DNA of 64,000 bases from Mrakia gelida (lineage: Eukaryota; Basidiomycota; Tremellomycetes; Cystofilobasidiales; Mrakiaceae): contig BRON01000002.1 in the NCBI GenBank assembly GCA_024345305.1, positions 434,001 through 498,000 on the forward strand, in the 5' to 3' direction. This document shows, piece after piece, positions 15,017 to 27,162 of this stretch (position 1 is the first letter of the stretch; each line of letters opens with the position of its first letter). Made by a program: the position numbers and the translations under genes. Below the pieces are notes generated by a model that was given only the letters and a program-made list of their open reading frames with translations, was not told where the DNA came from and did no database searches.

Positions 15017-17211
15017 GTTTGTGGAGGACGAGAAAGGAGAAGAGGCTCCCGAAGCTGACCGTTGGAGGGGAGCAGCGACGAGCGAGGACTGAGATGACGA
15101 GCTGCCTCGCGAAAAGTCTATAAATCGACAAATTGTGTACGTCTTGAGCGGAGGAAAATTCTGGGTCGAGCTTTCGCTGTTCTGTGCATCCAGCTCGACG
15201 ATTGGAGCGTGGTGCTGATCCGGAATCTGCTCGTTCGTCGGGGAGACGAGATTCGCGACGCGTCGTCCACTGAGGCCAGGCTCACAGAGTGGAAAATCGG
15301 CCTCAGCTGAGGTCTACGACTTCTTTCAGTGCTTGAATAAGTGAGTAGTAGCCCAAGCTCATCCACCGATGTTGATCGCGCTCGTCAGTCGATCGATTCT
15401 GGCGACGTCGCTTTGCGACTCATCTTCTCTTCAGATCTTGAATCCGCGGAAATTGCTTACCCTTCCTCCACTCTTCCCTCGCGTTCCGGTACGAGGACAT
15501 CAGCCAGATCTTTATTCTACACCGGAGTTCCCCATCGCTGTGGCTTTTAACTCGACCTCGACGCGTCGACTTGACTTGTCTCGGTCCATCTCCACACCCC
15601 CCCCTGCCCTTTTGAAGACTTCACATCGAACGGCAATCGGTAGAATCGGGAGTTTAACATGGCTCAGGTTCTGATATCCCTCATCATTGGCTTTCAAAAG
15701 TCCATTGTGGAGCGAACAATCTCTGTCAGCTCACTCTCGACGCGTCCGGGTCTCGATTCTTCTTTCGTCGCTTTCCGTCGCTCGTTCGGCGGTCTTTTCT
15801 CTTCCTTCTCCCAATCAACTGCCACTCCTCATCAGATGCATGTGACCCCACTTGCTCGGTTCCCACCTGTCTGGTAGGACGAGCACGTCAAACCAGCGCG
15901 TCGAAAAGACAAAAAAACTCGAAGCTTGGATCTACCAACGGAGATCTGATCTCGAACGTTGGTCTCTGCTTTGATATGGATAAGAGTCGAAGTTGGATCT
16001 TTCTCTACCTGCTAGACAAATGGGCTTCACGGAAACCGCTCCCAGAAGGGTCTCGGCCCTGTCGCGATGAGATCAAAAGGGAAGATGGAGAGAGACAAGG
16101 TTCGACGCTCCACCGCTGCTCGCCTTCTCGCCTCTTCGGTTTTCACTCCCAGAGCCAAGCTCTTTACGTGGTCGCGTTGGACATCGCTCTTTACTCAGGT
16201 CTTGCTCTCTCCTGTCGAACCTCGTCGGCCAGCTTGAGGAGTTGGAAGGTTCAGGACGATTTAGAGGATCTGTTCGACGATCCTTTCGGCGTGAACGGCG
16301 AGAACTTTCCCTCCCGTCTCGACGTACCTTGTCGGAAAAGCTACAAGCTCCATAGGGGTGGTCGACCTCGCTCTGTGTAATTTTCACCTAAGCGGAACCG
16401 AGTAGAATCGGAAGTTCTGAGAGCGTCTGAAAACACGTCTCGATCCTCGCGAGACACATCGCGGGCTCTTCTTCTCTTCCCTGCTCCCTTTGTTAGCCGT
16501 TTCTTCCTTCTCGAGCTTGTCTCTTGGCTTTTTGCTCGCCGACAGCAAGAAGACTAGAAGATCAAAACTTCTCGCGTATTCTGTTACTCTTCTAGGCAGC
16601 AGTTTTCAACCAACTTTGCTCTCTCTTCTTCTCCCTCATTAATCAACCGCCCCCGCCCCACGACCAGGGGCTGGGAATTTCGGGTCGCTGATGCTCTGGG
16701 GTGACGTGACTGACTCACTCTCACTGCTGCTAGAGGAGAGAGAGGCCATAGAAGCACGCACGGAAGGAATTCCTTCCGAGGAGAACAAGAAGCTTTGCCA
16801 TCTGGACTTGAAGATCCTGGAAAATCAACAGAACAAACCTGTCAAACAGGTCTTCCCTCTCTCTTTTTCTTTCGGCGCACCGAATCCGCTTCAGGTTTTC
16901 TTTCCTTCTGAGCGCGTCTCCGCTTCTCCTGTCTGGCAGAAAAATGAACTGGGTATCCCAACCTGTTCGGATGATCTTCTACATCCGACCCGATCTTTGC
17001 TAGCTCGCCGAGAGAGAGGAGGAATGAGAAATGGAGCCCTTGAGGAGCTGAGTGGGGGCGACTGCTCGACAAATCGCGTTTTCGCCTTGACCTTCTTCTG
17101 CCCTCAAACCACCACCCTCCCCCTCCTCCCCCCCAAGCACGTTGAACGCTCGTCTCCCTTTCCGACTCTCGTAGTCTTCTCCTTCTCCCATACTCGCTCA
17201 AGTCACCCTGG
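15017..17211. promoter_or_regulatory. 2.2-kb head-to-head intergenic region
   Basis: This gap separates the divergent F-box gene and ECL1-like gene, so it should hold both promoters. I found no exon series that joins in phase. The plus-strand part from about 16450 to 17200 is rich in pyrimidine runs, has a GC-box-like stretch CGCCCCCGCCCCACG near 16650 and a CRE-like GTGACGTGAC near 16700. Those could serve the ECL1-like gene. ACGCGT elements occur near 15251, 15560 and 15740. A long leader with introns, or a non-coding transcript, cannot be excluded. Confidence 0.35.
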
Positions 17212-19227
17212 ATGTTCGAGGAAGCATGCTTCAGCTGTGGAGGTGTGAGTCTCGTTCTCTCCTTCTCCCAACCTGCTCTCCCTTCCCTTCTACCCTCGCT
17301 TCCATGTCCCTTTCTACTTCGCACGGACCTTCCTTCGCTCCAAATTTTCGAGCATCTAACAGACAGCATGGATCCTGACACCTTTCTCCCTTTGCTAAAT
17401 TTTCAGCCAACAGCGGGATCGTGAGTTTTTGCTCTTTGAAGTTGCCGAGTCACATTGGGCGACCTGACCTCGTTCGTCCCTGCTGACGCTCCACGTTCGT
17501 TCGTTCTTTTTCCGTTTGCTCTTCCCTCTTGTTTCCTTCCAATCTTCAGTCTCTACTGCTCAGACGCATGCGAGAGGAAGGACAAGGAACCTCTTCCTCA
17601 AGAACCTTCCACCACTACCTCAGGAGGTCGGACGGTACCCTCTCCTCCTCCCTTCAGCTCTCCTCTCTTCGGAGCTGTGCCGGCGCTGGTCCCTTCGTCT
17701 CGTTCTGGTCGAGCCAACTCCTCCTCCTCCTCTCCTACGACGTCCTCACCCAACACCTCGCCTTCGCCCTGGGCAGAGTCTCAAAACGTCGTCAACGGAT
17801 CCCCTCCTCCAACGCTACACCTCCCTCCCCAAGCGTACCCGTCGTCGAGACCTCAGCCCGTCGCACCTGAGCCCGTCAAGATCCCTCCATCTTCTTCCTT
17901 CGTTGGATCGATCGAGGCTCTTCGCGATGGAGGAGGAGAGACCCTCAAGTTCACTCGTCGTCCAGGTCCCACCAACAACCCTACCTCCCCTCTCGCCCTC
18001 TTCCCTGTCGGGCGACACGTGAGGACGTCATCTTCCGCCTATGGATCGGTCTCGAGCAGCCTCGGACTCTCCTCCATCGATGGTCGAGCAGCGAACGGAG
18101 TCAGGACGGATCGACCACCTCCCATAGGTTTCTCCTCACCTAGGATCAAGAGTGATTCGTCGGTGGTGATCAGGAGGTCGAAAGGAAACGACAGCCGAGC
18201 GATAAGCGACGAGGACGAAGGAGGTCAAGGCGTCGCCTTGGATCGAGCAGACGTCTTCGTTCCTCCCTCGTATACGAACTCAGCCTTCGCTCGCATACCA
18301 CCCTACCATCAGGAGTTCCCACCACCGCCGCTCCCTCTCTCCCCGAGGGTGACTCCCTCCTCCGACTGTCCACGTCCTTCACCCTCCCGTCGTCGCTCGG
18401 TCCCCATGCACCACTGCTCAGGCTCGCCCACTTCCAACTCCATCCCTTCCACTTCCTCTCAATCCACCGTCGCTGCTCTCGCTCTCAACCGACCCAATCC
18501 CCTTTCACCACTCGCCTCGACGGAGATGCTCCCTCCCTCTCTCCCTCACGTCGGACGCGGTCGAACGCAACGAACGGAGGACCGAGACGACGGCTCTACC
18601 CATCACACTTCTTCTCGTAGTCGAAGCAGTGCTCTGGGCGGTCGAAGCGGAACGAGGAGTCGAACTCGAGAACGGGAGGGAGACGATCGTCCGAGGAGAG
18701 GAAGTTCAAGATCCGAAATCGACGACGAACCGAGGAGAGGTCGACGAGGATCGAGCAGGTTGTCGGAGGGCTCTACGTCGGAGGCTGGAGACGAGTCGGA
18801 ACGCGAAATGTCGAGAGGGAGGAGGGAGAGGGATCAGACGGTGACTCGAGGACGAGGATCGAGCGGACGAACTTCGGATCCTCCACCATCACAACCTCGA
18901 CTTGGACCCACGACCGAGTACCTCCCCGTCTTCGATCGAACCCCAGAACATCGAGGAAGGGACCTCTCGACGTCTCCAGACTCGCTGGCCAACGGAGGAG
19001 GGGCTACGATTCGAGGTCGACGCGCGACGGTCGTTACCAAGCCTTCCGCCTTCACCGCCCTCAACGGAGGAGGAACCGTCAGAACGGAGGCGCCGTCGTC
19101 GAGTGCGTCGAGGTCGAGGGATAGGAGAGTGAGGGAGGAAGTGGACTCTGCTGGAAGGGAGGATCATCGAGCGGCGGTGGAGGACCTTCGAGGGCGGATG
19201 CAGGGAGTGAAGGTTCAGGCGTCGTAG
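17212..19227 (+). CDS. ECL1-like (life-span regulatory) zinc protein with long disordered tail
   Basis: Three exons join in phase. The first encodes MFEEACFSCG, the second begins DSMDPDTFLPLL, and the third opens with SSLYCSDACERKD. Together they give the pattern CxxC...YCSxxC, which resembles the four-cysteine metal site of the fungal Ecl1/life-span regulatory factor family. Those proteins extend chronological lifespan in fission yeast when overproduced and respond to nutrient stress; biochemical activity is unclear. The other ~550 residues are Ser/Pro-rich, then Arg/Ser/Asp/Glu-rich (roughly 18600-18860), and look disordered. Known Ecl1 proteins are short, so most of this chain is an extension. 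An upstream exon cannot be excluded, but the ATG at 17212 puts the first cysteine near residue 6, as expected for the family. The stop is at 19225-19227. Confidence 0.6.
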
Positions 19228-19960
19228 TCCCCCTCTCGTCCCCCACCTTCTCACCCCCCTCTCTACCTCGACCTCCTCTCTTCACCTCCTCTCTGCTTCC
19301 TTCGCTTCCCTTCCAACCCTACAAAAGGACTTCCTCGTCATCTCCCGGTCCAACCCCTCAAACCAACCGCGCGTCTTCCTCCTCTCTCAACCCCCAAAAT
19401 CATCGCATCGCATCTTCCCTTCCCTTCGCATCACCACCCTCCCCACCCCTACGACGGTCGCCACTTCACTGGCCCCCTCCCTTTCTATATTATCACGCGC
19501 CGCTTCTTCAACTTCGGGCGCTCCTCCTACCTCTTCGTTCTCTCGCATCGTCCCCATGCCTCCCCTCATCTTCGTTTCTTACCTTTTTCTTTTACCTTTT
19601 GCTGCTCGCGAACCCATCTCCTCTCTCTCTCACCTTGCATAGTTTCCCTCACCTCATCTTTCTTGAACACCTCTTCCCCCTCATCCTCCCTTGTTATTCG
19701 ATACCACCTCACCCTCTGCTCGTCGTCGCTCTTTCGCTCTCTCTCCTCTTCCCTCGCAAACCTCCCTCCCCTTCCCTCTGTTTATCATATCCCCTCACAC
19801 GCACACACTCCCTACACACCCGCATTTCTCTCTCTCTCTTCCCTTTTGACGACGCTCCTCGCTTTCCCCTTCACGACCCGCACACATGTCGTCGTCCTCC
19901 CCTCGCTTTTCTCTCCTTGCTTTTTCTCTCTCTCTCGTTGCCCGCTTGTAACAGTTTTGT
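19228..19960 (+). other. 730-bp polypyrimidine-biased tract
   Basis: Immediately after the ECL1-like stop the plus strand becomes almost wholly C and T for over 700 bases. Runs such as CTCTCTCTCTTCCC and CCCTCCCC recur and purines are sparse. It likely covers the 3' UTR of that gene and the distal promoter of the next. No gene is visible. Confidence 0.6.
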
Positions 19961-20777
19961 TTAGTTAGTCGTCTTTGCAGTCTCAACAAAAGAAATCGAA
20001 AAATGAAGTTGTACGTTCTAGATATATCAGCGATCGAGTCGGGAAAGAAAACGTTCCCAGACTCGTCCTAGCGACCCGACGCAGCGAGGGAGGGAGGAGG
20101 GGAAGGTGAGGTCAGATCGCGCCGCTCGAGCTGTTCCCAAACCATCAGCAGCGACTTTCCAAGAGAGAATCAAACCCTTCCCACTTCTTCAGGACCTCCT
20201 TCTCCGTCTCGGTCGACTCCTTATCTTCTCTTCACCCCAAGAACCCCTTCGAAACTCGCCCTACAAGAGGTCGCTTCGGCTTCCCCCTCTCCCTCCCCTC
20301 CCTTCCCTCCCTCCCCTCCTTCCCGTTCCCGTGTTCGTTTGAAGCGAGCTCTCTGAGCTTCTTCCTTTCTACGAACTCTCCTTGAGACCCTTCGTGTCGT
20401 CTTCCACTCCCCCAACGAATCCTCAACAGGAAACCCTCCCTTCCCTCGCCACTCTGGATCCCACCACCCCCGCACCTCTCACTCCCTCTCCCTTACCCAC
20501 CTCCATTTCGACCTCGTTCTCCTCCTTCACCAGCGCAACCCTCGGATCCGAATCTATCACCACCACTCCCATCGTCGGATCCGGTTCCAGCAACAGCAGA
20601 GTCCGAAGAAGATCATCAGAGGAGCAGGAAGAAGCGGAACAACATCCTCAATCGAAACGACCTCGATCTTCTCAGCAACAACCTTCCACTTCCACTTCAA
20701 CTTCCGCCGCCAACACCTCCATCTCATCAGCAGCAGCATCTTCCTCCTCCTCCTTCTCCTCTTCCTCAGATCTCGAC
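19961..20777 (+). promoter_or_regulatory. GID7-like gene promoter and leader
   Basis: This is the region between the pyrimidine tract and the first in-frame ATG of the WD40 gene. From about 20382 the frame stays open into the gene and encodes Ser/Thr/Pro-rich sequence with no ATG. Either the leader is long or an upstream exon supplies an earlier start that I could not identify. Confidence 0.35.
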
Positions 20778-23700
20778 ATGAACGGCCACAACATCAACAG
20801 CTCAGCTCCCTCCTCCTCCACGAATCCAACCCTCCTCCCTCCTCCCCCCATCGCCTCGTCCTCCCGTCCGCTCTCCCCACCCGTCGTCGTCAACCCTTCT
20901 CCCCTCCGAAACGGTCACCTCCCTACCAACGGGAACGGCAACGGTCACTCCTCCAACAACCCTCGGAAAGGAAGCATGTCCTCTGTCGTTCCCATCCCGA
21001 ACGCACGAATGTACGACGACGACGCTTCCGTAGATCGAGGAGAGTTCGTCAGAGTAGCGGTTCAGGCGTTGAAGGATTGTGGGTATAGGTGAGTTGGCTT
21101 GCGGTACTTCTGGAAGCAGGGGAGAGGGGGGGGAGAGAGGAGGAGAAAGAGGGAGGACGAGACGAGTCGAGTCGAACTGACGCTCCTTCGCGTTCGTTCC
21201 GCTCAGCGAATCCGCCTCCACCCTCGAACAGGAATCAGGATACCACCTGGAGGTAACTTCGATTGGGGAGTTCAAAGCTGCGATCTTGGGAGGGAGGTGG
21301 GACGAAGCGTTGGGTCTGCTCGAGGCGACAGGGTTGAAGGGTTCTGGGTTTGAAGTGGTGAGTTTGGCGATCCATCCTCTCTCCTCTTCTTTCTCTTCTC
21401 GTTCTGGGAGTCCAAGCTGACCCTTCGCCGTGATCGCTTTCAGTCCGTCAAGTTCGCCATCGCCGAGCAGGAGTACCTCGAGCTGCTCGAGACGTCTCAG
21501 ACCAAGAAGGCGTTGGTTGTGTTGAGGTCGAAGCTCGCGCCGTTGAACTTGGATGCGGAGAGGTTGCATCGGTTGTCGAGGTCAGTCTGCCCCACTTTAT
21601 CACCCTAACGAAATCTTGGAGACGAGATGCTGATGAAGAAGAAACGGTCTTCGTCGTTTCGCACCAGCTTCATGCTCTGCCTGGGACGAGACGAGCTCCT
21701 CCAGCGAGCTTCCTGGGACGGAGTCGAAGGTTCTTCTCGGCAGACTTTGCTTGATCAGATCCAAGGTTAGCTCACTCTCTCTCTTTCTCCCATTTCTCGG
21801 ACCCAAACCTCGAGACTGACACGTCTTCCCTCTCCCTCGTTCGTCCCAAGCTCACATCCCCCCCTCTCTCATGATCCCTCCTCGTCGCCTCTCAACCCTC
21901 TTCAACCAAGCCCTCTCCCACCAACGCGACGCCTCCTTCTACTACGTTCAACCCTCTACCTCCTCCACCTTGCTCTCAGACGTCAAGACCGACCGAAGTC
22001 AGTTCCCGCTCGTCATGAGCGCCAGACTCCAGCACCACGAGGACGAGGTGTGGAACATCGCTTGGAGTCACGATGGGAGGTTCTTGGTCAGCGTGGGGAA
22101 GGATAAGTTGGTGGTTGTCTGGCGGATAGGGGTGAGTGCGACTCTCAAATAATGCTATCATGAGGTGGGGAGAAGGAGGAAGGAGGGAGGAGGGAGAGAG
22201 AAACTGACGCGTTCGTTCTTCGTTTCTCAGCCCAAACCGACCGATGGAAGTTCGCTTCGACAGATCGACCTGCTTCATGTCCTCTCGAATCATCGAGAAC
22301 CTGTGGGCTACCTCGCTTGGTCGCCGGACGATAGTGTTCTCCTGACGACGGCGGAGAATCTGATCCTCGTTTGGAACACGAATGTGAGTCGTCCCTCTCA
22401 TCGACGCGACCTTCCCGCTCGCTCGCTGACTTTGACTTCGCCTTCCGTTTTCGTTTGCCTCGCCAGACCTGGACATGCACCAAGACCCTCGTCCACCAAG
22501 ACGACCCCGTCACAGCTGTTCGTTGGCTCCCTGACGGATCAGGCTTCTTCTGCTCCGTCGACGACGGGAAGATTTATCGATACGTTCGTCCCTTCCCTCC
22601 CTCTTCCTCTCTTCTCTCCTCTTCTCTCCCTTTTCTTACTCCACCCAACCTCCCCTCCCTTCTCTGCAGGACGCCACCGGCTCCCAAATCGGCCAACCAA
22701 CAGACGTCTTCCCCCTCCGAGTCTACGACTTCGACCTCACGCCCGACGGGAAGTACCTCGTTGGAGTCGCCGCCATCGCGAGGGAACCGCTCTCGATCCA
22801 TCATCACAACCACAACAGCAGCAGCAGATCGTCGTCGGAGATGATGAATGGAGGAGAGTCGAGGGGGTACAGGGAACCGAGTTATAGGACCGTGAAGTAC
22901 GAGGTCGAGACGATGAGGATGGTTCCGTGAGTTGGAATCTGAGTCGCGTCGAGTGGGAGTTGAGTTTGTCTGTTTGAAGAGCGAGGGACTGACCGCTCGC
23001 GTTTCTTTCCTCTTCTTTGCTGTTTTGGTTTCGTGGGTCGTAGAGGTCATCATCTGACCATGACGGGAGACGTGACGAACTTCAAGCTCTCGAAGGACGG
23101 GAAGACGGGGTTGGTGAATAAGAATCCTGATGTTCGTTCTTCTCTCTCTCTCTCTTTCTCCCTTCCCTCTCCCTTCCCTCCCACCTCCCTCTCTTCTATC
23201 ATCTCCCATCATCGTTCCCTCTCACTAAATTTCGCTTACTCTCTCTGCCCACGCCACGCAGGACATCCAACTCTGGTCCTTCGAATCCTCGGAACCTCAC
23301 CTCATTCGACGTCTCTCAGGTCACACCCAGAGCAAGTTCTACGTTCGGAGTTGTTTCGCGGGACCCAACGACAACCTCGTCATCTCTGGGAGTGAAGGTG
23401 AGCCCCTTATCTCCCCATCCATACCTTTTTCGTCGCTTCTTTCGAAGCTCGCTCGAACTCGAACGCGACGTGACTGACGCGTCTCCCTTCTCCTCCCCCC
23501 TCGCTTCTCGTCGCGTTCGCAGACTCCAACGTCTACGTCTGGCATCGCCAAACAGGAGAACTCCTCGAAGTCCTCTCGGGACACGCTCATGGAGTCGTCA
23601 ACGCGGTGGCCTGGAGACCGGACGTGGCTGGAGAGGACGGAGCGATGTTTGCGAGCTGTGGAGATGATGGAGAGATGTGAGTCGTTTCGCTCTTCCTCCT

Positions 23701-23847
23701 TTCCTTCTTCGTTTCGAGAGCTGACCTGATGCTGGCTTATGTTCGCTGCTCGCCCTCATCAGTCATATCTGGGAGAAACCTACTCCGGAAGCGGAGGTGC
23801 CTCCGAGGAACGTAAGGAGGAGTGGTGGGGATTCGCTTGATCTTTGA
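20778..23847 (+). CDS. GID7: GID/CTLH E3 ligase subunit Gid7 (WDR26-like WD40 protein)
   Basis: Gid7/WDR26 belongs to the GID (CTLH) ubiquitin ligase that removes gluconeogenic enzymes when glucose returns. The chain begins with a disordered Ser/Asn-rich segment, then a LisH/CTLH unit: VRVAVQALKDCGYSESAS, TLEQESGYHLEV and FKAAILGGRWDEALGLLEATG. A linker with SLMIPPRRLSTLFNQAL follows, which is characteristic of this family. WD40 blades come next, including HEDEVWNIAWSHDGRFLVS, REPVGYLAWSPDDSVLL, VTAVRWLPDGSGFF, LSGHTQSKFYVRSCF and HGVVNAVAWRPD. Nine or so introns were placed by phase. The stop is at 23845-23847. The start is the first ATG in a frame open well upstream, so the N-terminus may be longer. 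The identity rests on the LisH-CTLH-WD40 order and the linker. Confidence 0.85.
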
Positions 23848-24293
23848 GCGCGACGCGACGACTCGCTCGCTCCGCCTCTTTCTCCTCTTCCCTTCTAACC
23901 TCGTTTCCTCACCCACTGTAGTCTAGTCTATCTCCTTTCGTCTTCGCTTCCATCTCTTCTCCTAGCATACTTCTTCTCTCTCACGTCGTCGCCTCTTTCT
24001 CGCTCCCTCACTGTTTTCCTCCTTCACGCCCTTCTCGCTCTCTCGCCTCCTCTCGGGATACCTGTAGCTTTTGTTCCCTTCTTTGTTCTTCATATTGGTT
24101 GGTGGAGGGACACTTCTTCCGTGCATTCCATCTCTCGACTTGAGTGAAGACAAAGGAAGAGAGACGCGAAGTCAGTCACGTCGACCTCTTCCCCTCCGCG
24201 CTCCAACTTCGAAACGACCTCGACTCGACTTCATTCCTTTTCTTCCCTCGACCACCACCCCACTTCCTCTTCCCCGTTTCTTTCAAGAGAAGC
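23848..24293 (+). promoter_or_regulatory. spacer upstream of the acidic-protein gene
   Basis: The 446 bp hold the GID7-like 3' UTR and the promoter of the next plus-strand gene. The plus strand is again pyrimidine-rich, as upstream of most plus-strand genes here. Nothing else is visible. Confidence 0.35.
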
Positions 24294-26111
24294 ATGAGTC
24301 GATACCAACCCGCCCAAGGTCGAGGAGGAGCAGGAGGAGGAGGGGGCAAGAACAAAGCAGGAGGAGGAGGAGGAGCAGCGAAAGGTGAGCTCGACGTCTT
24401 CCTTCCCTCTCCTTGGTCTCGCTCCCTCTTCTTCCCTCCCCTCTTTCTCATCCCTCCCTCTTCTCCCTCCGAGAAGACTCACCCACTCTCCTCTGCTTTC
24501 TCCCTTCCCAGCACATCACCCCACCCCCCACTCCACCACCCGCTCCAAAGCATCCCACACCAACACCAAACCCATGTCCACCTCCCGAAACGCCTCTCCC
24601 TCGACCCAGCGAGGGGAACCTCTCCTCAACACACACGACCTCTCCCCTGGAGGTTCCTCCGCTTCCGACGAAGAAGACCCTGATAGGACGAGGGTTGGTG
24701 GACGAGGTGGAGGGAAGGGGGGGAAGGAGGATGTGGAGATGATGGATGGAGCGAGCGACGACGAAGAGGACGACGAGGACGCTGGGAGCGATGAGGAGGA
24801 CGAAGAGGACGACGATGACGACGACGAAGGAGGATGGAACGCAGATGAAGTGACGTTGGTTCTTCCTCCTTCGGTCGATGGGGGTGCGATGGATGAGAGC
24901 GAGGGGGAGGAGGAGGATGAGGATGAGGAGAGGTGAGTTGCGTGAGCGAGCTTTGCGAGCTTCTTCTTTCTCGTTTTGGTTCGTTTCGCCTGAACGACTT
25001 GAAGATCAGTGCTGACTAGAGTGTTCTGACTCGTGGCTTGGGTGAATGGATGGGTGCGTGAGCAGAACGACCGCTGAGATCAACGAGATGCTTCAAGGTG
25101 AGCTTCGAGCTCGACGAACTCAGCTCGGTCGGAACTTGGTTCGCTCACCCTCTTTGCTCGTTTGGTGGTTTGGGATCCTCAGAACTTGGGACGAAGGAGT
25201 ATGCGAGATTGAGGAAGGATTTGCAGGAGGGTGTGCAGCCGATCTGTAAGTTTCGAACGCGCATTCGTTGTGGAGAATTCGTTCGCGTCGCTCCTCTCGA
25301 AGCGAGTCGAGCTGAATGCGCTTGTTTCCTTCGTTGTCCTTTCTTCGACGAACAGACAACTCCCTTCAAACCCTTCACTCTCAAGCCAACAAGCACGCTA
25401 AGACTCTCGCGTGAGTGTCGAGTCTCTTTTTATCTTTCCTTTCACTAGTCGTCCACGCGACGAGGTCTGACTTCGCTTCGTCTTTGTGGCTGGACGACTC
25501 CAGCACCCACAAGAACGGAGAAATCGTCGCTCTTCAGGACCTCTTCGATCGATTGGGGACTCAGGGACGAGAAGCGTTTGCGTTCACGAAGGATTACGAG
25601 GTGAGCTCCGACTCGAGGAGAGGAAGCAGAAGACGCGTCGAGCTGCGAGCTTTGAACTGACCGAACGGCTCTCTTTCGCTGGAATCTGAGGAGCAGGAAC
25701 AGAAGGAAACTCTCTTGATTCGATGGGAGGAGGCTCATTCTAGGAAGGAAGAGAGGAAGCTCAAGTTCTTGGAGGACGTCGCGAAACTCAGTGAGTGCCC
25801 CCTCACCTCGCGTGCTCCGCTCTTCCCTTCGTCGAACGATGGCACTGACTCTGTTGGACGTCTTCTTCCTTACCAGGGAGAACCAACCAAACCAACCACG
25901 AGGAGCTCTTGACCGAGGCTGGAGATGCCTACGCTTCGTTCACGTTCGTTCGACTGACTCACCTCGCTCATCCTCTCCCTCGTCGCTGACTCGAACTTCT
26001 TGCTTTGCTTTGGATCGATTCAGCAACAAGGCCAACCACATCGGATCCGAGAAGGAGTGCAACAGGGAGGTCAACAGAACGATGAAGCGAGGACTGCCTG
26101 GTGGGAAGTGA
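24294..26111 (+). CDS. hypothetical acidic, coiled-coil-like protein
   Basis: I do not recognise this gene. The ATG at 24294 starts MSRYQPAQGRGGAGGGGGKN, a Gly-rich, basic opening. After an intron comes a Ser/Thr-rich part, then a strongly acidic block (about 24720-24935) with long Asp/Glu runs. The C-terminal half, spread over six or so small exons, is alpha-helical in character and charged: AEINEMLQELGTKEYARLRK, KNGEIVALQDLFDRLGTQGR, EEQKETLLIRWEEAHSRKEE and KLKFLEDVAKL. The end is EVNRTMKRGLPGGK with TGA at 26109-26111. Every exon join keeps the frame and the helical segments continue across introns, so it is likely a real gene. A chromatin or histone-binding role would fit the acidic tract but is speculation. 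Confidence 0.65.
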
Positions 26112-26663
26112 GGGTCGATTTAGGTGGAGCGTCGAGTTGCTTAGTTTCGTCGAGGAACGGTTGGGACGTGGTCGGTGGTTTCGCGCTTGATTTGACGACC
26201 ACTAATGACTTTGAACACGACATTTACGGAAAGTTGGAGATAGTGGTAAACTGAACGAAGGAAGGTACGAAGGCAAGAACGAACAGAAAAGGGAACCAAA
26301 CGACTCAGCTCGACCTCGACGCGTCGTTCGTCCCTCCTCCTCAACGCTCCTCACGACCTTTCTTAGCCCTTTTAGCGTCCGAGTCACATGTCTGAGGACA
26401 TGGAACGTCAGTGACTGCTCGGATGTGAGGTTCAGCTCCGCAAGTGCCGACCCCTTGCTTGACGAGTCGACGACGCGATTGTGAAACTAATCGCATTTGC
26501 ACCTCAGGTGTCTCCTTCGGATCTTCGAGACCTTTGTGCTGCTCTTCTTTACCACCATTTGGAGGATTAGGGATCGAGGTCAAGCCCCAGACTGAGCCGA
26601 ACGACGCGCGTGGCAGAGTTTCGACGCAGAGGTCCAGGGGACCAAGTCGGAAAAGCGCTTTTA

Positions 26664-26865
26664 AGTAGGCGTCTCGGTAGACGAGTCGCCTTGGGTGTGA
26701 CCCCCTAAACCAGATAACCTAGACCTTCGTGGTGCAAAAGGCATTTGGATCGAACCCTCTCCTCGGAGAGAAAAGGATGAAATCTTCCGTCGAGCTTCGA
26801 TCCCCATACCGATGCTCGACGGGTTGCTCCTGTTCTTTTTGCTTTGCGGTCCTTTCTACGTATGT
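26664..26865. repeat. diverged tandem repeat, copy 1
   Basis: This copy matches 27163-27365, offset by about 500 bp. Shared landmarks in the same order are GTAGACGAG, CCCTAAACCAG, AACCTA, CCTTCGTGGTG, GGATCGAAC, TCGGAGAGAAAA, TCCGTCGAG and a TTTTTTGCTT-like run. By eye about three quarters of bases agree in the core. Indels shift the frame between copies, so conservation is not of one reading frame. Confidence 0.65.
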
Positions 26866-27162
26866 CTCATTCTGCGTTCTCGCTCGATTTGGCGTGCGTA
26901 GTAAAGCCGCTCACGGGAGAGGTGAGTGAGGGAAAAGATGGCTCGCGCTTTCTCGGTCCAGCCTGGAAACGACGGCGGTTCGACGCGCGTCGCCGTTGTC
27001 GATTCTGACTCGTTTGAACGCGTCTGATCCTTTCCGGATCTCACGTCAATGAGAGAAAGTACGCTCACACGAAACCAGCGACGAAAACAAGCGGAACCTG
27101 CTCCGAAAGGGCTTGCCAGGAGTTCAAGTTCGAGGTCAAAACGATCGAAACGGGACGTCGTT

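Noticed and set aside
26748..26760. GGATCGAAC resembling a reversed tRNA T-loop, present in both repeat copies
   Set aside because: The flanking five-base arms do not pair in either copy and no D-arm or anticodon arm fits, so this is not a tRNA.
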